DNA of 64,000 bases from Duganella sp. BJB480 (GTDB lineage: Bacteria > Pseudomonadota > Gammaproteobacteria > Burkholderiales > Burkholderiaceae_D): positions 868,001-932,000 of the forward strand of contig QVIN01000001.1 in assembly GCA_003416985.1 (NCBI GenBank), written 5' to 3'. Below the pieces are notes generated by a model. The model was not told the DNA's origin. It saw only the letters and a program-made list of their open reading frames with translations, and searched no databases. This document shows positions 35,469-45,287 of the stretch, piece by piece. Position 1 is the first letter of the stretch. Each line of letters opens with the position of its first letter. A program made the position numbers and the translations under genes.

Positions 35469-38038
35469 TACCAGTCCTCCCTGACTGCGCGTATCGGCCC
35501 GCCCGACAGCGACTGGCGGCCGGCCAGCAGCGCGGTCAGCGCGGCGGCGGCCAGCAGCAGGCCCGCCACCGTGGCCAGCAAAGGCCACGGCAGGTGCAGC
35601 TGCATGGTCCAGTGGAAGGACTGCGGATTGACGACAAAAACCAATATCAGGCTGATGACCCAGCCCAGCGCGAAACCGGTGACGATGCCCAGCCCCGTCA
35701 AGGCGCCGCCTTCGATGGCCAGGATGGACAGGATCTGCCGCCGCGTGACGCCGACGTGGCGCAGCATGCCGAACTCCTTGGCGCGCGCCAGCGTCTGCGC
35801 CGAGAAGGTGGCGGCCACGCCAAACAGGCCGATGACGATGGCGATCGCCTCCAGCAGATAGGTGATGGCGAAGCTGCGGTCGAAGATCTTCATGCTCATC
35901 GCGCGGATCTCGGACGGCGCGGTGGTCGTCAGCGCGGCGGCGAAGGGCAGGCGCTTCAAGGCGCGATCAGTGTCGGCCGCCTTGGCGCCAGGCTTGAGCC
36001 AAAGGGCGACGTTGCTGGCGTCCATGTCGCCGGTGATGGCGCGGTAGTCGCTAAGCCGCATCTGGATCGAGCCGGTGGGGCGCGCATAGTCGCGCCAGAC
36101 CCCGGCCACCTGGAAGGCGCGCAGCTTGCCGTTGAGCGGCAGTTCGATGCGCTGGCCGACGTTCATGCCGTACAAGTCGACCATCGCTTCCGAAATCCAG
36201 ACCGGCGGCGGGGCGCCCGGGCCGGGTACCTGCGTGGCGCCGACGATGGCCAGCGATTTGCCCGGATCGGCGGGATCCACATTGCGCGCCATGAGCGCGA
36301 CCGCCGGACGGGCGGCGGCCAGCGAAATGCCGCGCATGCGCAGGAAGTCGGCGCTGGCGACGCCGGGCAGGGCGGCGATGGCGGCCTGCTCCTGCGGCCG
36401 CAGGCCGGCGGTGGTGCCGGCGCTGGTGGTGCTGACATAGATATCGGCCGGCAGGATGTGCAGCAGCCAGTCGTCCAGCGACACGCGGAAGCTGGAGACC
36501 ATGATCGCCATCGCCACCATCAGGCTGAAGCTGGACAGCACGCCGCCCAGCGCGATGCCGGCCTGGCTGGAGGCGTTGGCGAGGCGCGACAGCGTCAGCG
36601 TGACCACGGGCGAGGCGCCGGGCTTGCCGGCGGTGGTCGCGCTCCAGCGGCGGTGCGCCACGCGGAACACGATGGCGGCCAGGCGCGGCATCAGCGCGAT
36701 GGCGCCGACCAGCAGCAATGCGATCGACAGGTAGCCGAACAGCGGCAGCTCGAACACCGGCGGCGCCTGCGACAGCAGGGCGGCCAATGCGATGCAGGCC
36801 AGCGCCGGCCAGGCCTTGGACAGCCGCGACATCGCCGCCTCCTCGGTGCCCGACTTGAGCGCCACGGCCGGTTTGGCGCGCGCCGCGTCCAGCGCCGGCG
36901 CGGCGCAGCCCAGCAAGGCCACGGCGACGCCGAGCGCGAAATAGACCGCTGCGGCGATGGGCGTGAACTGCACCTGCGGCCGCACGCCGGAGAAGAAGCC
37001 GGCGCCCAGGTCGGCGCCCATGAAGTGCAGCGCGGCGGCGGCCATGCCGTAGCCGGCGGCGATGCCGATGGCCGATCCGGCCACGCCCAGGCTCAGGCCT
37101 TCGATCAGGATCTGGCGCAGCAGGTGCGTGCGGTCCATGCCCAGCACGCGCAGCAGCGCGAACTGGCTGCGGCGGCGTATCACCGACAGCGCCTGGGTGG
37201 AGAATACCAGGAAGGCGCCGGTGAACAGCGCGACCAAAGCCAGCACGGTCAGGTTGACGCGGTAGGCGCGGCTCATGCCTTCGTTGCGGCTGTTCTGGTC
37301 TTCGTCATTGGGCTGGCTGACGCGGAAGCGGCCGGGATAATCGTGTTCCAGCTGTTGTTCCAGCTCCGCCTTGAAGGCGTCGCGATTGACGCCGTCGCGC
37401 AGTTTGAGGTCGATGCGGGACAGCTGGCCGAGCTTCTCGAAGCGCCATTGCGCCGCGCCCAGGTCCATCACGCCGATGCGCTGGCCCGCGCGGGCACGCT
37501 GCAGCGAACCGGCCACGCGCAGTTTCAGTTCGCCGACGCCGACCTGCAACGTCAGCGGCGCGCCGGCGGCGGGCTTGAGCCACTGCTGCGCGGCCGGCGA
37601 CAGGAACAGCGCGTCGTCGGCCAACGTGTCCATCACGTGGTCTTCCGAAGGCACGCCGACCAGGTCGGACGAGATGAAGCTGGCGCGGAAGGCGTCGATG
37701 CCGAGTATCTTCAGCGCCGTCTTCTCGCCGGGCACGGAGGCGTCGAACTCCAGCACCGGCGATGCCACCGCCACGCCGGCGCGCTGCGCCAGCACCGGGT
37801 AGATGGCTTCGTCGAAGAACTGCTCGGTGCCGCGCACCTGCACGTCGGCCACGCCGGACAGGCCCTTGATGGCGGACGAGAATTCGTTGAACGCGGCTGC
37901 GTTGATCAGATGGATGGCGAAACCGAGCGAGATGCCGACCGCAATCGCGGCGATGGCCACCAGCGCCCGCAGCGGATGCGCGCGCCACTCGCCCAACAAC
38001 AGCCAGCGCGACAAGCGGCCCATCGCGGCACCGCTCAC
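35468..38038 (-). CDS. FtsX-type ABC transporter permease (AttG-like)
   Basis: The 856-residue permease has an N-terminal helix (about 15-40), a periplasmic MacB-like domain, three helices (about 270-380), a second core and periplasmic domain and a last set of helices. This is the double FtsX layout of LolE/AttG-type proteins. Such permeases need an ATPase partner, usually encoded next to them. None is present: the upstream gene is a FAD oxidase overlapping by 4 bases. Confidence 0.88.
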   Translation of the reverse strand: MSGAAMGRLSRWLLLGEWRAHPLRALVAIAAIAVGISLGFAIHLINAAAFNEFSSAIKGLSGVADVQVRGTEQFFDEAIYPVLAQRAGVAVASPVLEFDASVPGEKTALKILGIDAFRASFISSDLVGVPSEDHVMDTLADDALFLSPAAQQWLKPAAGAPLTLQVGVGELKLRVAGSLQRARAGQRIGVMDLGAAQWRFEKLGQLSRIDLKLRDGVNRDAFKAELEQQLEHDYPGRFRVSQPNDEDQNSRNEGMSRAYRVNLTVLALVALFTGAFLVFSTQALSVIRRRSQFALLRVLGMDRTHLLRQILIEGLSLGVAGSAIGIAAGYGMAAAALHFMGADLGAGFFSGVRPQVQFTPIAAAVYFALGVAVALLGCAAPALDAARAKPAVALKSGTEEAAMSRLSKAWPALACIALAALLSQAPPVFELPLFGYLSIALLLVGAIALMPRLAAIVFRVAHRRWSATTAGKPGASPVVTLTLSRLANASSQAGIALGGVLSSFSLMVAMAIMVSSFRVSLDDWLLHILPADIYVSTTSAGTTAGLRPQEQAAIAALPGVASADFLRMRGISLAAARPAVALMARNVDPADPGKSLAIVGATQVPGPGAPPPVWISEAMVDLYGMNVGQRIELPLNGKLRAFQVAGVWRDYARPTGSIQMRLSDYRAITGDMDASNVALWLKPGAKAADTDRALKRLPFAAALTTTAPSEIRAMSMKIFDRSFAITYLLEAIAIVIGLFGVAATFSAQTLARAKEFGMLRHVGVTRRQILSILAIEGGALTGLGIVTGFALGWVISLILVFVVNPQSFHWTMQLHLPWPLLATVAGLLLAAAALTALLAGRQSLSGGPIRAVREDW

Positions 38039-39441
38039 AGGATTTTCCCGGGATTCATGATGCCCAGCGGGTCCAGCGCGGCTTTGATGGCGCGCATCAT
38101 GTTCAGTTCCACCGCCGATTTGTAGTGCGCCAGCTCGTCGCGTTTGAGCGCGCCGATGCCGTGTTCCGCCGAGATCGAGCCGCCGAAACCGACCACGCTG
38201 TCATGCACCACGCGATTGACCTTGTCCTGGTTGAGTAGGAAGTCCTCGTTGGAGATGCCGTCCGGCGGCGCCACGTTGTAGTGCAGGTTGCCGTCGCCGA
38301 GATGGCCGAAGCACACCAGCTGGCAGCCGGGGAAGGCCGCGTCCAGCAGGGGGCCGGTGGCCGAGATGAAGTCGGCGATGCTGGACACCGGCAGCGAGAT
38401 ATCGTGCTTGATGTTCTTGCCCGCCTTGGCCTGCGCCAGCGGGATGTGCTCGCGCAGCTGCCACAACCCGGCCGATTGCGCCACCGAAGTCGCCACCACC
38501 GCGTCGCCGATGACATCGCGCTCCAGCGCCGCGCCGATGGCTTGTTCCAGCAGGCCGACCGCGTGCTGCTCCGACTCGCTGCTCGACAGCTCCAGCAGCA
38601 CATACTGCGGATGCGGCGCCGCGAACGGCTTGGGCAGCGACGGGAACTGCTGCGCCACCAGCTCCAGGCAGTAGCGCGACATCAGTTCGAAGCCGGTCAG
38701 GCTGGAGCCGCAATGGTCCTGCATTAACGTCAGCAATTGCAGCGCGTGCGCGGGCGAGGGCAGCGCGGCCAGCGCGGTGATGCTGGCCTTGGGCTGCGGA
38801 TAAAGCTTGAGCACCGCGCCGGTGATGACGCCCAGCGTGCCCTCCGCGCCGATGAACAGGTCGCGCAGGTCGTAGCCGGTATTGTCCTTGCGCAGGCCGC
38901 GCAAGCCGCTCCAGACCTCGCCCTGCGGCGTGACCACTTCCAGCCCGAGGCACAGTTCGCGCGTGTTGCCGTAGCGGAGAACCGCCGTGCCGCCGGCGTT
39001 GGTGGACAGGTTGCCGCCGATGGTGCAGCTGCCCTCCGCCGCCAGCGACAGCGGGAACAGGCAGCCGGCTGCGGCCGCGGCTTCCTGCACCTGCTGGAGG
39101 ATGCAGCCTGCGTCCACGGTCATGGTGCGGTTGACGGGATCGACTTGGCGGATCTGGTTCAGCCGCGCCAGCGACAGTACGACCGCGCCGCCGCCGGCAT
39201 CCGGCACGCTGCCGAGCACCAGCCCTGTGTTGCCGCCCTGCGGAACCAGCGCCACGCGCCACTGCGCGCAGGCGTGCACCAGCGCCGCCACCTGGTCCAC
39301 GGACCCGGGCCGCAGCACGGCCAGCGCCTTGCCGGTGAAGCGTCCGCGCCAGTCGGTGAGGAAGGGCGCCATGTCGGCGCTTGAGTCGAGTACAAAGGCG
39401 TCGCCCACGACGGAGCGGCAATGCGCGAGGAAATCGATCAT
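38035..39441 (-). CDS. FAD-linked oxidase, D-2-hydroxyacid dehydrogenase family
   Basis: The 468-residue flavoprotein matches GlcD/D-2-hydroxyglutarate/D-lactate dehydrogenases: VPQGGNTGLV in the FAD domain, GSCTIGGNLSTNAGG, FIGAEGTLGVIT, CFGHLGDGNLHYN and a SAEHGIGALKRD C-terminal His motif. It oxidises a D-2-hydroxy acid and passes electrons on. Overlaps with the permease (4 bases) and the DUF2069 gene (4 bases) place it in one translational chain. Exact substrate is not resolved. Confidence 0.88.
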   Translation of the reverse strand: MIDFLAHCRSVVGDAFVLDSSADMAPFLTDWRGRFTGKALAVLRPGSVDQVAALVHACAQWRVALVPQGGNTGLVLGSVPDAGGGAVVLSLARLNQIRQVDPVNRTMTVDAGCILQQVQEAAAAAGCLFPLSLAAEGSCTIGGNLSTNAGGTAVLRYGNTRELCLGLEVVTPQGEVWSGLRGLRKDNTGYDLRDLFIGAEGTLGVITGAVLKLYPQPKASITALAALPSPAHALQLLTLMQDHCGSSLTGFELMSRYCLELVAQQFPSLPKPFAAPHPQYVLLELSSSESEQHAVGLLEQAIGAALERDVIGDAVVATSVAQSAGLWQLREHIPLAQAKAGKNIKHDISLPVSSIADFISATGPLLDAAFPGCQLVCFGHLGDGNLHYNVAPPDGISNEDFLLNQDKVNRVVHDSVVGFGGSISAEHGIGALKRDELAHYKSAVELNMMRAIKAALDPLGIMNPGKIL

Positions 39442-39848
39442 TTGACGGTGTTGACCTTCACCTTGTCCAGCAGTTCCTTGGCCAGCTTCTTCGCCGCTTT
39501 TTTATACGGACGCAGATACATCACGGCGCAAACAAAATAGACGCAGACGATCAGCGCCTCGCCCCAGGCCATCCAGGCGGAGATGCTGCCCTTGTCGCTC
39601 CAGCCGCGCACCACGCCCTCGGTGAAGTACAGCAGTATCATCATCGAGGTCCACTGCAAGGTGTAGATGTCGCGCTTCCACACGCCGTACAGCGGCAGCA
39701 GCAGCGGCGCAGCCTTCAGCACCAACCAGGAGCCGCCGGGCTTCAACGGCGCCAGCACCATCTCCCACAGCACGCACCAGACGATCAGCGTTGCCAGGCT
39801 GCCGATGGCGCCCCAGTGAAAATACTTCTGCATTGTGTTTTCCATCAT
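39438..39848 (-). CDS. DUF2069 membrane protein
   Basis: A protein of about 136 residues with four hydrophobic segments matches DUF2069 (KRDIYTLQWTSMMILLYFTEG is its core signature). Function unknown. Starts at 39848, 39845 or 39833 are possible; 39848 is used because GGGGA lies a few bases upstream. It lies 10 bases after wrbA, as often seen in betaproteobacteria, and overlaps the FAD oxidase gene by 4 bases. Confidence 0.82.
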   Translation of the reverse strand: MMENTMQKYFHWGAIGSLATLIVWCVLWEMVLAPLKPGGSWLVLKAAPLLLPLYGVWKRDIYTLQWTSMMILLYFTEGVVRGWSDKGSISAWMAWGEALIVCVYFVCAVMYLRPYKKAAKKLAKELLDKVKVNTVK

Positions 39849-39858
39849 GCGTCCCCGG

Positions 39859-40533
<675 letters not shown>

Positions 40534-40535
40534 TC

Positions 40536-41912
40536 ATGTACGAAAAATTTATTCATCCGGTTTTACAGTATGTATCCCGCAACTGCCGTAGCGGGATAGA
40601 GACAGTGCGCTCGTTGTCCTGGCCCGAGGTGCGGGACCTGTTTTTGTTCGCCCACCGCCGCCTGCGCGAGGAAAGCCTGCCGCAGGTGGCCGGCAGCCTC
40701 ACTTTCACCACCGTGTTCGCGCTGGTGCCGGTGTTGACGATCGCGCTGGCGATCTTCACCACCTTCCCGATGTTTAACACCTTCCGCTCGTCGCTGGAGG
40801 CTTACTTCGTGCAGAGCGTGATGCCGAAGTCGATTTCCAGCACCATCCTCAATTACCTGACCATGTTCGCTTCCAAGGCCACGCGGCTGTCGGCGGTGGG
40901 CGCGGTGGCGCTGATTTTTACCTCGATCGCGATGATGAACTTGATCGAGCGCGTGTTCAATCGCATCTGGCGCGTGCGCGCCGAGCGGCGCTGGACCAAG
41001 CGCATCCTGGTCTACTGGGCCATCATCACGCTCGGTCCCTTGCTGATCGGCGTCTCGCTGACCCTGTCGGGACGGGTCTTCATGGCCACCAGCGACCTGA
41101 TAGGCGACGTGCCGGTGATCGGCGCCTTGATCTACACGGTGCTGTCGCTGGCGCTGACCACGGCCACCTTCACGCTGCTGTACGTGGCGGTGCCGAACCG
41201 CGACGTCGACTGGCACGACGCGGCCTGGGGCGGCCTGGTGGCCGGCCTGGCGTTCGAGGTGGCCAAGCGCGGCTTCGCGGTGTTCATCACGCAGTTCCCG
41301 ACGTATTCGAAGATCTACGGCGCGCTGGCCGCGCTGCCGCTGTTCCTGCTGTGGGTTTATGTGTCGTGGCTGATCACGCTGTTCGGCGCGCTGCTGGTGG
41401 CCGCGCTGCCGGTGGTGAAGTACGAGCGCTGGTGGCACGAGGCGCAGCCGGGCGGCGAATTCGTCGACGCGATGGCGATCCTGCGCGTGCTGCATGTGGC
41501 CTGCAAATGCGGCGACACGGCGCTGGTCAGCGCCGGCGCGATCCGCGCGCGCACGCGGCTGGGCTTCGACGAGATGGACACGCTGCTGGAAAAGATGATG
41601 ACCGAAGGCTGGGTGGGGCGCGTCAAGGTCGATGCGCCGGCGCGGGTCCAATGGGGCAAGCGTGTCAGCGAAGGCAGCGATCACTGGGTCATCCTGGCCA
41701 ATGTGGAGAAGCTGACGCTGGCCGAGGTCTATCGCCTGTTCGTGTTCTCCGGCATGCCGATCAACGCCGGCGTGGTTGGCGACAGCGACGATGAACGCGA
41801 CCTGAAGGCCGCCCGCGAGGCAGCCGCGCTGGCGCGCGAGGTGGAATCGGCTGTGGAAGCGGGGCTGGGCAAGACCCTGGCCGCGCACTTCGGGCCTATC
41901 GACTGCCGTTAA
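40536..41912 (+). CDS. yihY: YihY/BrkB family inner-membrane protein
   Basis: The 458-residue protein has six membrane helices (about 45-290) with family motifs GSLTFTTVFALVPVLT, AIMMNLIERVFNRIWRV-like and YGALAALPLFLLWVYVSWL. A cytosolic C-terminal domain with a winged-helix look follows (about 310-430). Once annotated as RNase BN, the family is now viewed as a membrane protein of unknown transport role. ATG 40536 is preferred to an upstream TTG. Three bases separate its stop from the convergent MocR stop. Confidence 0.88.
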   Translation: MYEKFIHPVLQYVSRNCRSGIETVRSLSWPEVRDLFLFAHRRLREESLPQVAGSLTFTTVFALVPVLTIALAIFTTFPMFNTFRSSLEAYFVQSVMPKSISSTILNYLTMFASKATRLSAVGAVALIFTSIAMMNLIERVFNRIWRVRAERRWTKRILVYWAIITLGPLLIGVSLTLSGRVFMATSDLIGDVPVIGALIYTVLSLALTTATFTLLYVAVPNRDVDWHDAAWGGLVAGLAFEVAKRGFAVFITQFPTYSKIYGALAALPLFLLWVYVSWLITLFGALLVAALPVVKYERWWHEAQPGGEFVDAMAILRVLHVACKCGDTALVSAGAIRARTRLGFDEMDTLLEKMMTEGWVGRVKVDAPARVQWGKRVSEGSDHWVILANVEKLTLAEVYRLFVFSGMPINAGVVGDSDDERDLKAAREAAALAREVESAVEAGLGKTLAAHFGPIDCR

Positions 41913-41915
41913 GTG

Positions 41916-43379
41916 CTAAGAGCCTACCGACCTGGCCGCGCCGCTGACGCGCGCCAGGCTTGAGCGGACGCCGGCCACGGCCTGCAGGCGCTCCCGCAGG
42001 TAGCTGCTCAGGCGCGGATGCTGGCTGAAGGCGACGTTGAAGCGGATATGCTGGTCGGGTATGTCATTGGCCGAGAAGGCGGCGCCGCGCATCAGCAGGA
42101 TGTTGTTGCGGTAGGCGTCCTGCACCAACAGGTCGACGTCCAAGCCTTCCGGCATCGTGCCCCACAAGAAAATGCCGGCGTCGCCGGGCTGCTCGAACCG
42201 CACGCCGGCCTCGCTCAATTGCTGGGTGCTGGCGTTGCGGGCCGCCATGATCTTGCGCTGCATGCGCTCCAGGTGCTTGCGCAGATTGCCGGCCCTGAGC
42301 ACTTCCAGCAGCACGTATTCGTTCAACGCCGGCAGCGTCATGATGGAATGGATCTTGGTCCGCATCAGCACCTTGAGCAGGGCGGGGGCGGCCGCCAGAT
42401 AGCCCATCCGCAGGGCGGGACTGAGCGACTTGCAAAAGCTGGAGTAGTAGATCACCCCATCGAGGCCGGCCAGCGCGGCCAGGCGCGTGGCATGGCCTTG
42501 CTGGAACTGGCCGTGCACGTCGTCCTCGGCGATCAGGAAGCCATGCTGCTGCGCCAGCATCAAGACCTTGTGCAGATTGGCGGCGCTGCTGCTCCAGCCG
42601 GTGGGGTTGTGCAAGGCGGTCTGCACGAACAGCAGGCGCGGACGGTGCTCGCGGCAGGCCGCCTCCAGTTCGTCGAGATCGAGGCCGTCGGGACGGCGCT
42701 TGATCGGCACCAGGCGGATGCCGTCCTGGCGCAGCCGGCCGAACATCAGGAAGTAGCCGGGATCTTCGACCAGCACGGTGTCGCCGGGCTGCAGGAAACT
42801 GCGGCAAATCAGGTCGATCGCGTGGGTGGCGCCGAAGGTCGTGAGGATATGGCCGGCGTCGAAGGCCGCGCCTATCCCGCGCAACAGCAGCGCGATATGT
42901 TCACGTAATTCGGGCAGTCCTTGCGGAGGACAGCGCGACGCCATGCCGGCGGCGCTGCGCGCCAGGGCGCGTTGCACGGCGCTGGCGGGGACGGCGTCCT
43001 GCAGCCAGGTCGGCGGCAGGGCGCCGCTGCTGGCCAGCAGAATGCCGGCGCGCTGGTCGTTGGCCTGCTGCGCGAGCCAGACCGGTTCCTGCTCCTCGCC
43101 CGCTTCCAGCGCGACTTCATCGGGCACCACGCTGCCGGCGTCCTTGGGCGAACAGACAAAGAAGCCCGCCGTGCCATGGGAATCGATGACGCCCGCCGCG
43201 ACCAGCCGGTCGTAGGCCGCGACGACGGTATTGGTGCTGACTTCCAGCTGCGTGGCCAGCTGGCGTATCGACGGCAGCTTGGCGCCGCCGGGCAGGGCAC
43301 GGCTCTCGACCATGTGGCGCAACTGCGCCTCAATCTGTTTGGACAGGGGGATGGGGGAGGAGCGGTCGATGGGGAACAT
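41916..43379 (-). CDS. MocR/GntR-type regulator with aminotransferase domain
   Basis: The 487-residue protein has a GntR winged helix (about 12-75, with LPSIRQLATQLEVSTNTVVAAYDRL) joined to a fold-type I aminotransferase domain. The PLP Lys is in SSFCKSLSPALRMGYL near residue 320. MocR proteins use PLP as a sensor rather than a catalyst. The gene follows a LysE-type exporter gene by 9 bases on the same strand, suggesting it controls amino acid export. Confidence 0.9.
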   Translation of the reverse strand: MFPIDRSSPIPLSKQIEAQLRHMVESRALPGGAKLPSIRQLATQLEVSTNTVVAAYDRLVAAGVIDSHGTAGFFVCSPKDAGSVVPDEVALEAGEEQEPVWLAQQANDQRAGILLASSGALPPTWLQDAVPASAVQRALARSAAGMASRCPPQGLPELREHIALLLRGIGAAFDAGHILTTFGATHAIDLICRSFLQPGDTVLVEDPGYFLMFGRLRQDGIRLVPIKRRPDGLDLDELEAACREHRPRLLFVQTALHNPTGWSSSAANLHKVLMLAQQHGFLIAEDDVHGQFQQGHATRLAALAGLDGVIYYSSFCKSLSPALRMGYLAAAPALLKVLMRTKIHSIMTLPALNEYVLLEVLRAGNLRKHLERMQRKIMAARNASTQQLSEAGVRFEQPGDAGIFLWGTMPEGLDVDLLVQDAYRNNILLMRGAAFSANDIPDQHIRFNVAFSQHPRLSSYLRERLQAVAGVRSSLARVSGAARSVGS

Positions 43380-43388
43380 GGTGAGAGT

Positions 43389-43973
43389 CTAGCGTAAAAA
43401 CATCACGGCCAGCACGAGCAGGATGGCGGCCATGGTCCAATTGAACACGCGCTGCTTTTGCGGATCCAGCAGGAAGCGGCGGATCGAGACGCCAAACAGC
43501 GCCCACATGGCGTTGCAAGGCATGCCCACCAAGGTGCCGATCACCGCCACCAGCAGCGCATTGCCGAACGTGTTCTGCCCGGCGGGCATGAAGACCGATG
43601 CCACGGTGACGGCCTTGACCCAGCTCTTGGGGTTGAGCGCCTGGAAGGTCGTCGCCTGGGCGAACGTCACCGCCTTGGGCGCCTGCGCGCCGCTCATCGA
43701 CGCTCCGCTGAGCTTCCAGGCCAGGTAGATCAGATACACCGACCCGGCGATGCGCAGCACCTGCTGCGCCAACGGGTAGGTCACAAAAACGCTGCCCAGC
43801 CCAAGGCACATCAGCATGGTCTGCACGAACATGCCGGTCTGGATGCCCATGATGGCCGGCATCGCGCCACGGCCGCCGAAATTGGCGCCGGTGGTGGCGA
43901 GCATGACGTTGTTCGGTCCGGGCGTTGCCGACATCACCAGGCAGTAGGTCATCAGGGGCAGCAGTTCGGTCAT
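43389..43973 (-). CDS. LysE/RhtB family amino acid exporter
   Basis: The 194-residue membrane protein with about six helices matches LysE/RhtB: SATPGPNNVMLATTGANFG near 15-33 and ALNPKSWVKA near 112. It would export an amino acid or derivative. It is upstream of, and very likely co-transcribed with, the MocR-type gene. The ATG at 43973 gives the family N-terminus. Confidence 0.9.
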   Translation of the reverse strand: MTELLPLMTYCLVMSATPGPNNVMLATTGANFGGRGAMPAIMGIQTGMFVQTMLMCLGLGSVFVTYPLAQQVLRIAGSVYLIYLAWKLSGASMSGAQAPKAVTFAQATTFQALNPKSWVKAVTVASVFMPAGQNTFGNALLVAVIGTLVGMPCNAMWALFGVSIRRFLLDPQKQRVFNWTMAAILLVLAVMFLR

Positions 43974-44089
43974 GGTCTGTGGCTCGCATTGTGGGGGATG
44001 GCGCCAGTCTAGGGGCGCGGCGCGGTGGGGCGCAAGGCACAGGCCCCCGGGGGCAGATGCATGCTGTATCAGTCGGTCCATGGTTACAG

Positions 44090-44117
44090 TTGCTGATCGT
44101 TCGAATACCGTTATAGA
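44090..44117 (+). promoter_or_regulatory. putative sigma-70 promoter of HAF-repeat gene
   Basis: TTGCTG (44090-44095) and TATAGA (44112-44117) with a 16-base spacer precede the gene by 33 bases. GGAG at 44143-44146 is its ribosome site. Confidence 0.4.
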
Positions 44118-44150
44118 ATCGGCATTCATAAAAATCAACTTGGAGACGTC

Positions 44151-45287
44151 ATGCTGAGAATGCCGATTGCGGTGGTCTTGTTTGGAATTGCCGGTGTGGC
44201 GTCGTCTGCGCAGCAGCTGCACCCGCCCGGATTGGGAGAGCGCGGCAATGAGGCCAGCATCGCCGTCGACATCAACGCAACGGGGCAGGTGGCCGGCATC
44301 ATCGAGGAAGAGAACGGGCGCCAGCGCGCGGTGCTGTGGAATAAGCGCCTGATCGAGCTGGGCACCCTGGGCGGCAGCGACAGCTTCACCAAGGGCATCA
44401 ACATCGGCGGCGACGTGGTTGGCTCGGCCCAGGACAGCGACGGCCACTGGCGCGCCTTCGTCTACCGCGCCGGCCTGTCGATGCGCGATCTCGGCACGCT
44501 CGGCGGCGGCAGCAGCTACGGCATGGGCATCAGCCGTTCGGGCCAGGCGGTCGGCTTTGCCGATACCAGCGACGGCTACTTCCACGCCTTCACCACCGGC
44601 CCCACCGGCGACGGCCCGCTGGTCGATTTGGGCACGTTGGGCGGCAATATCAGCTACGCGGCCGGCGTCAACACCGATGGCGTGATCGTCGGCACGGCGG
44701 CGCTGGTGGACGGTTACCGGCGCGCCTTTGTCTACAGGCCCGGCGCCGGCATGAAGGATCTGGGCACGCTGGGTGGACGCTCCAGCAGCGCCACCGCCGT
44801 CAACGATTCCGGCGTGGTGGTCGGCGCGTCCGAGACGCCGGACCGGCACTGGCACGCCTTTGTCCACGATGGCAAGAAGATGGTCGACCTGGGCGCGCTG
44901 ATCGGCTACGGCAACAGCTTCGCCACCGCCATCAACGCCGCCGGCCACGTGGTCGGCAGCATCCGCGTCGGCGACGAGCGCCGCTCCTTCGTCTACCGCG
45001 AGGGCAAGATGACCGTGCATCCGGGCGGTTACGGCCTGTACCTGGTCAACAGCATCAACGCCGAGGAACTGGTGATCGGCGCCAAATACGTCGGCAAGAA
45101 GTTCGAGGCATCGACCATGCACTCTTCCCAGCGCGCCGTGGTCACGCACGGCGGCAACGACCTGGTGATGCTGATCGTGGCGGTGCTGGCCGCCACCACG
45201 GGCGTCGTGATCTACCGCCGCCGCTATCGCGGCATCGTGCTGGAAGGTGCGAACCGCATCATCCGCTTCAAGTTCCCGCAAAACTGA
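44151..45287 (+). CDS. HAF-repeat extracellular protein with C-terminal anchor
   Basis: The 378-residue protein has a signal peptide (about 1-20) and six or so copies of the HAF repeat of about 40-45 residues, each with a form of DLGTLGG...A..IN..G.VVG.A...DG..HAF. A C-terminal membrane helix (about 342-358) with a YRRRYRG basic tail would hold it to the membrane. HAF repeats form beta-propeller-like extracellular domains; function is unknown. Its last 20 bases overlap the convergent hydrolase gene. Confidence 0.85.
   Translation: MLRMPIAVVLFGIAGVASSAQQLHPPGLGERGNEASIAVDINATGQVAGIIEEENGRQRAVLWNKRLIELGTLGGSDSFTKGINIGGDVVGSAQDSDGHWRAFVYRAGLSMRDLGTLGGGSSYGMGISRSGQAVGFADTSDGYFHAFTTGPTGDGPLVDLGTLGGNISYAAGVNTDGVIVGTAALVDGYRRAFVYRPGAGMKDLGTLGGRSSSATAVNDSGVVVGASETPDRHWHAFVHDGKKMVDLGALIGYGNSFATAINAAGHVVGSIRVGDERRSFVYREGKMTVHPGGYGLYLVNSINAEELVIGAKYVGKKFEASTMHSSQRAVVTHGGNDLVMLIVAVLAATTGVVIYRRRYRGIVLEGANRIIRFKFPQN

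Noticed and set aside
44043..44054. GCCCCCGGGGGC palindrome upstream of the HAF gene
   Set aside because: Short and simple in composition, with no T-run or promoter relation; likely chance in GC-rich DNA.
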